Of a stretch of DNA of 64,000 nucleotides, positions 12,301 through 27,300 are shown piece after piece (position 1 is the first letter of the stretch; each line of letters starts with the position of its first letter). The translations under genes were made by a program, and so were the position numbers. The notes beneath the pieces are model-generated. The model saw nothing but the letters and a program-made list of their open reading frames with translations, was not told the DNA's origin and did not search any database. The DNA comes from Lineus longissimus (Eukaryota > Nemertea > Pilidiophora > Heteronemertea > Lineidae): NCBI RefSeq assembly GCF_910592395.1, contig NC_088320.1:13822501-13886500 (forward strand). The letters are read 5' to 3'.

Positions 12301-15300
12301 GCATAATGTTTCCGTTAAAAGCTTTAGGGTCGGGCATACACACTATAGAAGTTCTCTGAAATTTAAACAAACTTTAAACGTTTTTCGGCCAACACAATAT
12401 CCACTCCGCATAGTTCCTCCATTAAGGGAAAATCCCTTTGGTTTTAGCGATCGTTAAAACCTGAGATGGCTTCCACTTCGCTGTGTTGAATGAAAAACAA
12501 TTAAAGTCTTTTTCAAAACCTAAAAGGCGGATATTTTACAAGTATGTTGACGCTTTCATCGTGATGAAAATGTCATCAACTAAATGAAGCCAGTAATCCG
12601 CTCCTGTCATAATGTTGAGATTCATGTCTCAAAATGTGTTCTTCATAAATGATTCATGTTAGACAAATTATATTCTGAGTTATAGCTGTAACGAAAACAA
12701 ATAGATTGCATAAAAAAACAGTACCAGCGAAATTCCCAAAATTTCAATTTCTGAGTATTTTTTTATTTCTAATCAAATTGAAGAACATAACCTGATCTAT
12801 GTTTTAGTGTCAATTAACACGACATATTCTGTACTGCACATTAGTTGGACGTCTTTTTAACTACTTTCCAGAGTTATGTGCAAGTGTACGGATAATACAC
12901 AGTTCTCGAATGATTATGAAGCAACAAAGTGTGACATGAAATGCCGAAAGGAGAAAGCCATGTGTGGGGGGAAGTCATTTCCAAAGACAATCAATGGGAA
13001 GACGGAGACGTTGCTAAAAGCATCGATTTATCGTGCAGATGATAAAGGTAGGACGGATTTAATTATAAAAGTTGATTTATGTACAAGTACATTCATAGCT
13101 TACATTACAATATGTCTCTAAAAATAAACGACGTACTAATTTTATTTGCAAAGACAACGTGATTGATCCTTCACATATTTTAAATCATCTTGATGACATC
13201 GAGGTTTACCTAAATAATGATGTTATGTAGCTAACTAACACTAAATTTATGTTGTTGTTATTGATTTTTGTGGAGAGGGACATATGTGATGGAAATCCCT
13301 CGATAATGCCACTAATCAAAACAACAATTTATTTGGACGCGTATGTTCGATCACTTATCATTTCACTAGACACAACCAGCGATCGCCTTTAGGACTTCGA
13401 TGCCTCGTGTCGCCGTGCAATCGCCTCCACAAACCAAAAGCTTGGCGATCACATGTGAATCAATAAGTTACCCGTTTCATTCACCGTGAATTACATAATT
13501 CGATCTTGATTGCGCCCTTACAGATTTAATTCAAAACATATTCATACCTGAAAATCGAACCACACTCTCTAAATTAGTGAATATCTCTCTAGAGTTTCCG
13601 ATAGGTGTCCATGGCCAGTGCGAAGCCACTATTTCCCAGTGACGTGTCAGTGTTTGAATATACCGTACTTCAAGTCAAGAGAATAGTTCAATGACACACT
13701 CTACACGTCGATTCTTGTCGTCATCGAACCCTCTCTCATCACCGCGCACCTCCTCGAAATATTTTTGGAAGTGACTATTTGGCAAGCCCGGCTTACCAAA
13801 CAGCGACTTTTTCTTGCCTGAATGGAGAGCCGAACTCATTAATATTAGAGTAAAGTCTCCAGCTCGCCAAACAGGGTAGATTTTTACCCTGTTTGGCAAG
13901 CCCGGCTGGCCGAACAGGGTGGCTTTTTAGTGCTGTTTGGCAAGCGGCTCTCCAAACAGGACAAAAAAAGATGCCTGTTCGGCGAGCGACTTGCCAAATA
14001 GACCCGGCCAACAGTTTTATACATGTTTTCTTTCTCTGTGAAACTGTATGATTGCGGTGAAAGTACGACGTTGCGCTCTCTTTTATGACTGGTTTTGTAT
14101 ACACTTGATTAAACTTATCTTCATATTGTTTCCCAGCTGGGCTATATCTTTACAGGTGTAAAATGAATGGACGTCCTAAGAATGCAGGACCCCATACAAT
14201 AGCTGTGTATTGTCAACGAATGTGGTTAATGGTTTGGTTAGGGTTAGCTACATAATCTTCAACAAAGGAACTCGGCGACTCTATTCACTTTAACAAAAGG
14301 ACCGGACTTAGATTCCGGGGGACCTGCATTTCTTTTACACCGGCGTTCAGGTAGCGAGACCGTTTCATTGATATTATTCAACTCTATTGCTCAAGGTTCA
14401 TACGTGGGCTGTTTCCGTATTAATGAAGAAGAACCAGATATGCCGTTCCACGGAATAATGACCAAGGAGTCATCGATTCAAGCGTGTCGGCAGAGTTGTG
14501 TGAACAAGAAAAAGATATTTTCGGCAAACCTAAGAGTGTAAGAATTTGTATCATTTTCTGTACATGTATGTGAGTTGCCTGAAACGGTCAGTATCGCATT
14601 CATTCATGATAAAGTTGGAACCGAGTGGTGGTAATGATGGTGACTTTTATGTAGCGCAATTCCCTGGAAGCTTCGTCCTCGATCGAACTCGAAGCGTTCC
14701 CACTCCCCTGGCGTAAGGTCATCTGAAAGTTAATACGATTTTCTGTCGTGCTTCAAAGGGTCAATAATGGTTTCTGAATCCGGTATGCGGTTTGGAGGCT
14801 TGTTCATTAACAGAGACCCACATCTACGGTTGCCCAAAGTTGTATTTTGCGTAATTTTGTTTCAGTGACCATTGCCGATGTGGCGACAGCCTTACCCATC
14901 TTCTCCCTGTCAGAGACTCATTCTGCAACGTTCCATGTAGTTCGTTCGCCTATAATTACTGTGGTGGGAAAAAACACATTGACCATGAATTCGTGAGCGT
15001 CTATTTTAGCAACATAAACGGAAAACAAACCTTCAGTAAGTTGGCAAACTGCAGAATGTTAAACACCGTGAAGTGAAAAAGAACTCCTGTGTCTTTTAAG
15101 ACGTAAAACCGAGGTCACTGTAACTGGTGGCGAAATATCCCCCAAAGTGAAAAACATGATGAGTGGCTTACGTTCACTTTTCTTGCTCAATACGGGCCAC
15201 TCGGTCAAAAGTCCCTATTAGTGCCTAACCATACTGACAAAACGCTCATCCTGCTTAGGAAGGGGAATAGTCCCTGGAGAATAACCCATCTAAGTGCAGA

Positions 15301-18300
15301 GCGAACGATGAAGAAGAAGAACAAAAAAGCTAAGCCGATCAGGTGGTGTACATCGGTTACCTTACTCTGGTTTTTGCGGTACCCAATCCGTCAAGAAGTG
15401 AAAATTCAGAAATTCTATATATGGATTTGAATCTTCATGTAACAAAGTCATTAGTAATATCATTTTCAAAAATGAACATACATGCAATCATGATAAAAAG
15501 ATATGATTGCAGCAAAAGTTGGACTCTGTCTCGAAATTCGTTGTGTACATTTCAGCATCGAGTTCTCTGATAGCCTGTAGTAGTACCAGGCGACGAGATA
15601 AAATATGGATATCTCAAGTAACATTTCCGACCAGGATAAATATCACTCGCCTTATTATACGATCTAATGATATCTTATTATTTCAGTTGAATCGAACCCT
15701 CCTCTTCTAAAGAAATATAAGTTGTTGACGGGAGTGACTACGACGTCCACTAAAACGAAGGAAGCGACGAAAGGACCGACGAAAGTGCCTGACAAAGCCA
15801 CTACGAAAGGCTCGGTGAAACAGCCTGACACATCCGCTACGAAAGGACCGGTGAAAAAGCCTGACACATCCGCTACCAAAGGACCGGTGAAAAAGCCTGA
15901 CACACCCGCTACCAAAGGACCGGTGAAAAAGCCTGACACATCCGCTACCAAAGGACCGGTGAAAAAGCCTGACACATCCGCTACTAAAGGACCGGTGAAA
16001 CTAAAAGTGAAACAAAGTGACAGTGAGTTGCTTTCCACTTCTTTTTTGACACTATAAGAGGAGCATAATGAATATAATTCGGCTGAAAGCTCGCGACAGA
16101 ATGGCTGTGCATAAGTAATGAAAAGTCGTAGAGACTCGCCGTTTTAACATCGTAAATGTGACAAAGTTCTACATTGCACCGTGCAGGACTGTCTGCGGCC
16201 GCCTGGTCGCTCTCTTTGGTCTTTTTAGCACGAGTAAGACTGATCTCAGTAAGTCACCTGTGATTTTTAGCTAGCGGTTGGGATTATATTGGGTGTACAT
16301 TGGCCAGATATACATTTAGTTTGGTTTTAGAGAGCGAGGCACTTGGTTTTGAGAGCTAGAGCAAGCCACTTTTTTGCCGATCTAGTATTATGGTGATAAA
16401 TTGTTTCAGGTTTATACCGAATAAAACCACGCTTGTTGGAATGGACCGCAACTTCATCCAACTCAGAAATAGAAAAATGATCGATATAAAATATTGGTTA
16501 TAAATGAGCCTTTTGTCAATACAACTAGGAAGCGACTATTTGGCAAGCCCGACTAACCAAACAGCGACCTTTTTAGTCGCGATTTTTTTACCCTCATGAC
16601 TGAAAAGCCGAACTCATTAATATTTATAGTTTTCGAAGAGCTCATTATCATGCCAATGGCAAAGTGGTCAACAACACTACTGGAGTTAAAGCAGTCACCC
16701 GAATAAAAAAAATATATTTTGCAAAAAATGCAAATACTGCAATTTTTTTTTTGGATTGATCTGATTCAGTTGAACATATTTATCCAGGAAAATCAGTTCC
16801 CGAAATTGCAGAGAATCTGAATTACCTTCCAACGTACCGAGCACCCTGCCATAGACGGCGCCTTGAAACATCTTTGCGACACAAGAAAAATGGATAAAAC
16901 ATGTGCTCGTTAGCACAATTACTTAAATAACATGTGTCCGTCTGACGGCATTGGGAAATGGATGACACCATGTGATATCAAATTAACGCTAAACATTTTG
17001 AGGTAAATTAACCGTCCGGTTACTCTTTCGATCAGTAGGGCGCACACAAATCAATTTGTGTTAAATTTGTTTCGGCAAGTTTGACGGCCTGCCTGATTTT
17101 CTGCAACCTGGGGAACTGTGATTCGCATGGTAATGACGCACGTGCGTATTATGTTTTCAGCGGAATACATCGGTTGCTATGAACAAACCGCGGATCCATC
17201 TTCAATAACATTTTCCGGACCTAACACGCCACCAATTGGCACTATTTACCAATGCAGGGACCACTGTGGGTCGTCGGGCAAATCATATTCCGGTTCGAAG
17301 TTAGGGTGAGTGTGGCGGGTTTTATTTAGAAAAAAACAACATCCTTTTTAGACTCCACATCAGCCGTTATGGATCACCATCGGATTTACATCATCATATC
17401 TATTGATACCGAACAACCTTGGATGTATTGGTTTTCTCACCTAAGCCGTGAGGGTGGAACTAAAATGTAGACCAAAACCGAGACGTAGCCGAATTTTTGG
17501 TCTCCATTGACACGACATGTACAGCCAAATTCACACTCTGAAATAAAGTCTTTGTGGAAGTCGTAAATGGTGCGCAATCTCTGTATTGATGAAATTTATG
17601 GACGACCTCTTAACGATTTTCTTTTGAACAGCAATGTCTGCCAATGCACCGATAATATCGGTAAGTTAAAGACATTGGCGGAGTCAAAATGCAGCATTGG
17701 ATGCAAGGAGGACCAGTCGGTGAAATGCGGTGGCGATGCTGCAACATACTCAGTTTACTACGTGTCTCAATCAGGTAAGTCCGACATATCAACAGACAAA
17801 AAGTCGAATTTGAGGCTGAGTATTAGTTTTTTATCTATTTTTGTTTTGTTTTTATTTCAACTGTAAATACGTTTAGCACCTGCCGTTGTTATTGTGATAA
17901 GAAAACTGCACGGATGGCTAATTCGAGTCACCAGATTGCACGATATATTTGTGTCTATTGGCTGTGTATGTTGTTGCGTTTGTGCTGTGAATAATGTTGA
18001 AAGTGGGACCAGCTAGCCACAGGTCATTGTTTTGCTTGACGCACACGTCAAAAGTCTGAGAAAACAGTTAAAAACGTAGAGAAAATCTAGCGATAGAAAA
18101 TCCATATTAAGACAACAATATACCTGCAGCTCTTATATTTGTCAAAACTAGTCGGTCTGAGCTGTGTCAAATGACAATTTTTCGTTGCCGTTTTTTTTCA
18201 GCTGCGTATGTTGGTTGTTACAAATTTGTGGCGGACAACAAAAAAGAAGAGTTCCTAAACGATCGATCTGTTCACAGCGTAGAAGTTTCATCTACGGGCG

Positions 18301-21300
18301 ATTGCAGGTTTAGGTGCTCGAAACATGAGAGGAAGTATTCGGGAGTATTCCTCGGGTTCGTATTCAAATCCAAATAAACATTTTACATGTATCATGTCGA
18401 TATCCATTCTGTCATTCTTCGACAAAATCAGTACACCTTGACGTTGGCACAGCCAATGATCAGCTCATACAGTGTTATAGACATGTCACAAAATAATCAG
18501 CTGGGGAGCCTGCCGTGTAACTTTCCAATGACTGTCAAAATTACGCCGTGACGTCGTCTGTTAAAAGAAAAATATTTAGGCCGGGTCTATTTGGCAAGCC
18601 GCTCGCCGAACAGGCATCTTTTTTGTCCTGTTTGGAGAGCCGCTTGCCAAACAGCACTAAAAAGCCACCCTGTTCGGCCAGCCGGGCTTGCCAAACAGGT
18701 AAAAAAGCTACCCTGTTTGGCGAGCTGGAGACTTTACTTTAATATTAATGAGTTCGGCTCTCCATTCAGGACAAGAAAAAGTCGCTGTTTGGTAAGCCGG
18801 GCTTGTCAAGTAGTCACTTCCAAATATTTATCAATACCAGCTGAACATTGTAAAAATAACTAAATTCATGATTACCTCTTATTTTGATCGAGTTATTAAT
18901 GTTATGCAATGTTGTTACGCAGATGCCAAGTTAACATAATTAACTACCAGAGGGGACTCGAAACTGCTAAGATTTATCACTGGAAGTTTATTCCTGCCTT
19001 AGGTTTTAACCGGGCTGTAAAAAAACTCCCTATCTTTATAAGCGGTTCGTGGCAGGTTTCCTTTAAGAATGAGGAACCTACACAACCAAACCTGCCAATA
19101 GGTGGCTCTGCATGCAAGTGGACCATGGTTGTAATGAGAAAGCCTTTTCGCGGGTCAATAATCATTGAACATCTAATCCCTTAATTGCCCTACATGGGGA
19201 AATAGCACCAAAAATGTTTTTTATTGGTCCTTTATTCTATTTTGATGAGTTTTAGGGAGAAAATCAACAACACTTAATTCCAATGGAAAAAGCTCAAGAC
19301 CACAGGCCGAGAGCTTTCTGGCCGGAGAAAATTAACGAAATGACCTAAAGTTGTGAAGGAGCTTTCTCCGTATTGTACTTACATGTAGTGAAATTTGGAT
19401 ATTGTTATTGCATCGCAGATTGCATCCCAGCTCGTGCGGTAATTCTTTCGAACTTTCTCGCACATTTTCTCTGTAAAGTATTAGTTTTAGTATAGGCCGG
19501 GTCTATTTGGCAAGCCGCTCGCCGAACAGGCATCTTTTTTTGTCCTGTTTGGAGAGCCGCTTGCCAAACAGCACTAAAAAGCCACCCTGTTCGGCCAGCC
19601 GGGCTTGCCAAACAGGTAAAAAATCTACCCTGTTTAGCGAGCTGCAGACTTTACTTTAATATTAATGAGTTCGGCTCTCCATTCAGGACAAGAAAAAGTC
19701 GCTGTTTGGTAAGCCGGGCTTGCCAAATAGTCAATTCCTTTAATATAATGGGATTTAAGTGGCGGAGACTTCAAATAAAAGCAATTATACTCCTTGAAAA
19801 ACTTTACATGATTTTAGAGAAGTTCGTTTGTGCAAATTTTGATGTTTTTCATAGCATGTCTGACGGATCAGTGAATTTATGATTAAATATTGGAAGAGGA
19901 TATGTACACAGCATGCATTGCAAAAGAAAAATTATTGTTGCATACACAGCATTCTGTCTATGCAAGAGACAGTAGTTTTATATTCACAGCGTTATATATC
20001 AATATTCATTAGGCTCATTATAAAGCCCCGCCTCCGATTTTATGCTACCTGCTGTGAATCCTAGCAACATTTTTCTTGAATACACAACATGCTGTGTATA
20101 CAATGTACAGGCACGCGCATTGTCTAGAGTACACAGCAGACTTCGCTGGCTGGAGAAAACTGTTTTGGTCATATGGCACACATGCCATCTAAAAACCGGG
20201 GCTCCATACGCCTTAGATTTACTTGGGGGTCATAACCAGATGGTGATCTAGCCCCAGCTTGAAGGGAAGCGGGGAGTTCTTCCACCGCCACCGCCACCGC
20301 CATTTTTTCTCCAGCTGAGGTCATTGATTACGCGGTTATGTTAATTCGCCTCTGCTGTGCATGCAACCAACTTGTTCCTGCGTACACAGCAGTCTGCTGT
20401 GTACCTAGCCACTTCGATGAATATTCAAATATTGTTACTCTCTCCTCTAAAGCATGATTACTGCGAAATGTATATCTCAGTTGATATATTTTAGGGCCTG
20501 GTGCGTGTGCTCGCGGACTCTTGAAGAGCAGATCAAAGTGGAAGACAGCTTTTGCAGTGAACCATGCCGTGACACTCCCTGGGAGAAATGTGGTGGTCCT
20601 CGTGGGAAAGATATTTACCTCTCGGTGTATCACAGTCAACTTGAAAAAAAAGAAAGCATTGGTAAGCATTATCGAGAACGAGGTAGCCCTCCTGTAGCTT
20701 TGTGGTCAATAAGTTGTTGGTTCGACTCGCTGCGCTCATGCTGAGTCACCTAATGAAGCCGTTTTAGCAGCTCCTTCGTATAAACCCACATTACGTGTCC
20801 TTGCCCTTGCTGGCTTAGGCCTGGCCGACCCCAATGGAGCGCGTTAAATTGGAGGCGTCATTGTCACGCTTTGACATGCTGATGATCTCAGATAAACCAT
20901 TCCGTTTGTGTAGGAAGTTTCCATGCCAAACTTCCAGCCAAAGAAAACGTTCAACATTCTGCTGCGATGCTTTTGGCCATCAGAGTGTAGTCTAACATTT
21001 TTGTTACATGTCGAAATGCTCTTATGAACTAAAAACAAAACGTTTTTCGGACAATTTTGTACCACCGGTTTTTATTCCTGACGGATTTTGCTTCCCTTAG
21101 ATGATTTGCCAGGTGAAAATAACGAAACAAAAAATTAATTAATACAACCCAGACACCATTGTCCCGCCTTTTGCCAGTACATGTAATTGTTTTTCCTGCC
21201 CTAATTGCTTTGCCGACTTTCGACCCTCAAATAAACCACTCAGTTTGTGTATCTCTACGGATTTCTTCCTGTCCCCTAACAAAGTACAACATTCTGCTAC

Positions 21301-24300
21301 GATATGACGATTGGATAAGGCTCACACGTGAATGATCTGTCGTTTAAAAACATGGCAGAACGGTTGAGAAGCTCGCTTTGTATTACATGATTTAGGGCCA
21401 AGGGGGAGGGGAGGGGGGTGGTAGACGTATGACCAAGGCCCGGATGCTCAATCTGCGTTTAAGATAACGTGGCGTTTATATAGGGCATTTTTAGCGATAC
21501 ATCCTTAACTACATGTATCACTAAGCCTTAAATCATGTTTGCCTGAAGTCATTTAGATGTTAACGTTAGCTATCGTTGCGATAACGCTAGCGTTAGTGGG
21601 TTGCAAAAGGAAATTCCACACAATGCAGTCAAGCTCCTGCCAAATTTTCCAAGATGGCAGCCTCCAGGAGAGAAAAATTATCACAAGCTCCTCAAACCAA
21701 TAATACAAGAGAAAAATGTTCAAAAACATGACCAGCGAAGTGGTGATTTGGCAGGGCAGGAACTGGTGCTGCGGAGGTCGAAGTTTGCAAATGAAGTTAA
21801 CCAGAATCTGAAGACTGGTAAATGGGAGGACTCTGCCCGCCAAGTTTCCGATCAGCCGAGGGAAATTTGACAAGAAAATGAATCCAAACTAGAGAGAAAT
21901 GTAACCAGCTTGCCTCAAAAGCGAAATAAGCATTTGGGATTACATGTAAGACGGCACACCAGAGAGGAAATGGCGGGGAGCAGTTTTGACCCAGTTATGA
22001 AGAAAATCATTGATCTACTTTTCAAATATGATGCAAGCTTCAATGGTGTCGATCTGGATGTTTTTGAGACCTCCATTTGCCCTGTAGTCAAGGGAAAGAA
22101 GACCATCTATGTGATGCAAGCCAGTGCCAGTGGTATGTATTCAATTTCCTATCATAACTTTCTGGAATAGTAAGCATATTTGAGTTGGAAAGAGTTCATA
22201 ATTAAAATGGTAAAACATTTCTCCTTTGGCGATTTGCGGCAGTCGTCTTTAAACTCAATACCATACAAACAACTGGCTGTTCAAAGGCAGTCATCTCATC
22301 TTCACGCTTGAGCCCTAATCCTATTCCAATCAAAACCCTGACCTTACCCTTACCCCCAACACCAACCCAACCCTACCCCTTCCCTTGTACTAATCCGATG
22401 CACCTAATCCTCAGTTAAACCCTTAAAATCGCCACAATTATTGTCATGGTACCGTAGAGTAGCAACTTTGATGATATTTCGTCTGTTTATTGGGAATCCC
22501 GAGGAAATGGGGAACACTTAGACTTACGTTGGCACACAATGCTATTGAACAAATGCATGCTTGTCAGAGACAATACCCATTACTTGTACGAACTACATGT
22601 ATATATTCTCATGAAATATCCTTGTCTGTCACATAGAACACTGTTAACAACAGGAATAATCAACATGTTGCAAACATATTCAAATACTAAACGAATAGCT
22701 AACCATATTTCTACGATAATACCTGTGAATGATTGCACATTTAGTTGGAAAATATTTGTGCAAATTCTTCTGGCTCCTGGTCAAATAACCGACTGGGCAT
22801 GGTCAGTAAACTAGGTCCTGAAGGGCAACATAAAATATGAAGTGCTTAAACTGCAATGCCAGTACCCCTGTGTATCATGTTATGTGGTGTAGCAGTTCAG
22901 TTCAAATATTTGTATAATACTTTTATTATTACAGAAAGATGTAATGTTTATTCTAGTTCACTTCAGCTATTCATTTTAAAATTTTTATTCAAATAGGCTT
23001 ATACAGTAGCCTGTACAACAAACACTTATCAACGTTCGCACAGGGAAAAAGTTTCCTACTGGGAATTCAGGCAGCAATTTAAGCAGGGCCAGGGAGAGTT
23101 GGAGGCATCTAACCACAAAATGGCAGGGATAAGGTGCCGGTAACTGGCGGTATCTGCTGCCATTGGAATTGCAGAAAAGGTATGATTTAATTATCATTAT
23201 GTATAATTTAAAAGTCAGACCAACTGATGCAGTCAGTGCCAACTAATCGAAATAAGAAAATTTCCCGGGAAAAGGTGTTCGTCCCATTGCATTCTGACGG
23301 AATGTGGTATATGGTTATGTTGAGCCCATGGCGGTCAGGTGGCTCAGATATCAAACGCACATGCTTGCAAACTTCTCCAACGAAACTCAGCCTAAAGATG
23401 TTTTCTTCATTTACTAGGCACCATGATGACCATAAGCTTGATAAGCCACCCAAGCAAGATTCTCCTGAAGGTCATCCTCCAACGACCGTTCCCCTCAAGG
23501 ATGTGAAAACGCGTATAGCCAAGCTGCAGCTGGCTTGGCATGACTGAAGAGAATTTTGCGTGACAGAAACATCTCAAAGACCTCAAAACTCCACCTTTTA
23601 AACTATTTTGTGATCTCATTGTTCTTGTATGCGGCAGAATCGTGAATCATGAACACCGAGATCGAGAAACGGATCAACGCATTTGAACTAAACTACTATC
23701 GGAGACGACTCAACATCCACTATCCCAAACCACCAGCATCCAAGTAAGAGAACAGGTCACCCAGTACATCGGGCATTATGACTGTCTCCTAACCGTTGCC
23801 AGAAAGAATAAGCTCAGGTGGTTCGGTCATGTCACGAGAGCCAAAGGAACACTAGCAAATATCATATTGCAGCACAGTGGACATGTTGGGGGTAGCCGCC
23901 GATGCGGCCATCCAAAGAATTATGATGAATGACGGGACGCACTAAACTGGAAAAAAGACCAGTGACCTGATCCGCATCGCAGAGGACAGAACCATGTGGT
24001 GTATCATCGTTAACAGCTTAGGGTCGCCCCAATGGCCGCACGACTGTGGGACATGAATCTGCGACCTCCGGGGCCCGGTTGTTCAAAAGCTCAAAAGTCA
24101 CATTATCCCTAACGGTTACGTTAAGTATCTTCAAGGACGTTATCTCTTTCAGTTAAATCCACTGAAATGTTCACGTTAAGACTTAACATCTCCGTTAAAG
24201 CTAACGTGGCTCTGAACAACTCAACCCAGCACTATGTCATGCAAGGACTTTGTGGCACAACTGGCATTGCGAGTTCGAGGAGGCAAACACATATATCGAC

Positions 24301-27300
24301 ATCACTCTCGACTGATGAAAATGAAAATTGAATACTTGAGGAAAAGATGACTGAGGAAGTTTTGCATAATACATTGAATCAAATGTTATACTGTTTAGAA
24401 TTTTCTGGCTTGGATTAAATAAATTATCGATTTATTCAAAATTATTTTAAGGGTTGAATTGAAACAATTTTCTCAGACAGAACTCAAAGTATTTGTTCCT
24501 GCACACATCATTCCTTTGAAAACATTATCGAAGGAGAACTAGAGGCATGGATTAGGGGAAAAAATTCGTAGTTATTTCATAATTGCCCCATAGATAATAG
24601 ATACTTACCAGTGTGGTCAAAGAATGAGTGGATATTCGAGCTGTTGTGGCTCTTGCGTTTACGAATAGTGCTAACTATTTGGTACCCTTCTTGGATAGGC
24701 GCTTGGCATGATGCTTAGCTGCACATAACGATAGTCGTCATTAGCTGCTACCCCATCCGTTTGTGGTGTAACTTCAGCTACTTTAACTTCTTCAAGGCCT
24801 TATAGGCTTCCCTTGTAATCACTGGTGGTGCTTCTATTGGCATGAGAGTGGCGCATTTGCCAAGATGATTCTTGCATGTGTGCAGTCAATTCATCCGATT
24901 ACTCTTGGGAAGCCAGCGATGTTGTAAAACCCCAACTTGTCCTCACCTTCAATAGGCTATCATTCAACCTGGTATGCAAGTCAATACTTCCATCGCACAC
25001 AACCCTTGAAACTGGACCCTGGCTTTCACCAAGAGTGTCTCCGATTGCTTCCTAAAATGCTCCTGACGAAAAAACGTATGGCCATTATTGGTCTCCCACT
25101 GATTCTCCCGAGGTCCCATCTCGGTTCTTAGAGAAAAGATGAATCCCATTTGCCTCAAAACGATACCTATTGAATAGTTTATCATCGTTCAGTCTAACAC
25201 GATGGTGATTAAGTCTTGTGGTTTGGTCTTGTTCGTGTTTGAAGTTAAGTGGAAAAAGTGCTATGTTGGCGGCCATATTGGATTTGCTGCTAACGCTGGA
25301 AATCTCCTAAAACTTGGGCCGCAGCAGTACTTATTTACTTTTTTTATTTAGTCCCAAAGTTCGGTATGTGCGTAACGTTAATTGAGCAACCCAAAAATAG
25401 TAAGGAAGCGTATACACACAGCAATATGTGTGTATGGCACAGAAAAATAATGGTTGTTTCCACAGCATGATTAGGTGGAAGCAGGCATCGCGCTTCAGTA
25501 CACATCATGGTGCGAGAGCAACAGAGAGTATTTTTCGGTTCACAGCATTTATATTCATTAGGCTCATTATAAAGCTCCGCCGCAGAATTTATGCTGTTTT
25601 TTTGGCGGATGGCCCGAAGACCGCCCAATTTATTTGCCTTGATTGTGCTATGATGGTCCTCGTGGTTAATTACAAATCCAACGTTATCATCTTCCTGATA
25701 ATGAAAAAAAGCTTGTTGGAGCGACCGAAATTAGCTGTATTTTACCCAAACTTGAAGTGGAGAGGGGAGCCGCCGCCATTTTGTTCTGCGGCTGACGTCA
25801 TTGATGACGCGGTTATGTTAATTCGCCTAAGCTGTCGATGCGATTACATTGTTCGGCCACTATGTCCAAAGCAGACATGCTATGTGCATAGCCACATCGA
25901 AACAATAATCAACACGTTAAGTGAATTATATACCGCTGGCGTTACTTCTAACGCCGATTGAGCGACCGGGCCCAGGAAATGTTCTGTAGAGATTGGGATG
26001 AGATAGTCATGCCGAAAGCACTTGAATCAAGGTTTAAGCATGAGTTCACGAAAAAAATGATATGATCTGATTTCATGGTTCCTCATTTGCCGATGCCCAT
26101 ACCCCCTCGTATTTATTTACATTATAATTGTGGGCAATACACTTTAAAGCGCGAAACTTTTGCGCTTTTTATTTTTTAGACCTGCTCAAATATCTGGGGG
26201 AAAAAAATGTTCACGATTTTCATTTTGCGGATTGTTTTTCCTAATTTTGTATTCGTATGTGACGTCGATATGATGAGACCGCATTTGCTAACTTATAACA
26301 ATCTAGAGAAAAAAAATCCCGTCGAGTTTTTTGTTTTGACAAAACAAATTTTGAAACATGACAATGAATTATTCTGAAGGAAAACAAATACATGGATCGG
26401 AATCTTTAACTTGTTGTTGTTAAATTTCGGTCGTGAGATAAATTTTCTGGCGTAAAATTTAGTCCTGATGTAAAAAATCGGTCCTGAATAAATTCCGCTT
26501 TGGCATGCCATAATCGGTGAGCATCGCATAAAAACGATGGATAGATTGTGCGACTCATAAGTTGGGTGGAGTAGTATCGGTTTTGCAAAACCAACAGCAT
26601 GCGTGTCGATCTTAAGATAGCTAACATAATTCAACTAACCATCTCCTGTTGAGAAGCTCGCATGCTTGATGTTAAGTATACTGCCCGGGTCGAAAATCCA
26701 GATAGCAATTCTTATCTCCTTGATATCTTCTTTTAAAGTTTCAAAAACATGCATGAAACAAACATTTCTTGGTTTAAGGAATTGATACCGAACTGGAGGT
26801 ATTGGTTGTCTCACCAAAACCGCGAGGGTGGAGCTAAAATTTCGACCAAAACCAACATTTCAGCTCCACCTGAGCCACCAGTGTGGGTGAGACAATCAAT
26901 ACCGACAGTGAGGTATCAAACTCTATTCAAAAATATATCAAATTAGATAACGAAAAATGTGGTTTTAAATGCTTTTTGACAGCTTCCATGCATGTTTTGC
27001 ACCAACTCAAGCAGTTATGGATTCCCAAACCGTAACCGCTGAATTCAAAACGAGGCTTTGTTTGCGCATAGTGCATTTCATTGTAAAGTGCGTTTCGTTC
27101 TAAATCTATAGATATCAGTAAAAGAATATCTTAACTAAGATTAGTAAGAATCTTACATGGCTCTTGTAACGAATATTTATTTACAGTACATGTCCAAAAA
27201 ACCTAAGATCTTACTAGAATCATATAAGAATCGTATCTGGGCAGTATGAATCACACATGAGAGCTTCCTTTCAGCTTTTACGCATCAATCCTCATGAACA

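Noticed and set aside
15664-16038. 124-codon - strand frame with TGPLVADVSGFF repeats
   Set aside because: Mirror image of the 36-bp coding repeat on the + strand. The + frame has matching splice sites and phases.
18548-18863. Overlapping frames reading SCLESRLPNST / FCPVWRAACQTALK
   Set aside because: Recur in every copy of the 244-bp repeat in various frames. They are translations of the repeat, not genes.
22310-22385. Internal telomeric repeat
   Set aside because: CCTAACCC-like words are irregular, with no constant unit.
25428-25961. 177-codon + frame
   Set aside because: Lies over dispersed repeat family E. The frame is not kept in the other copy and no domain is visible.
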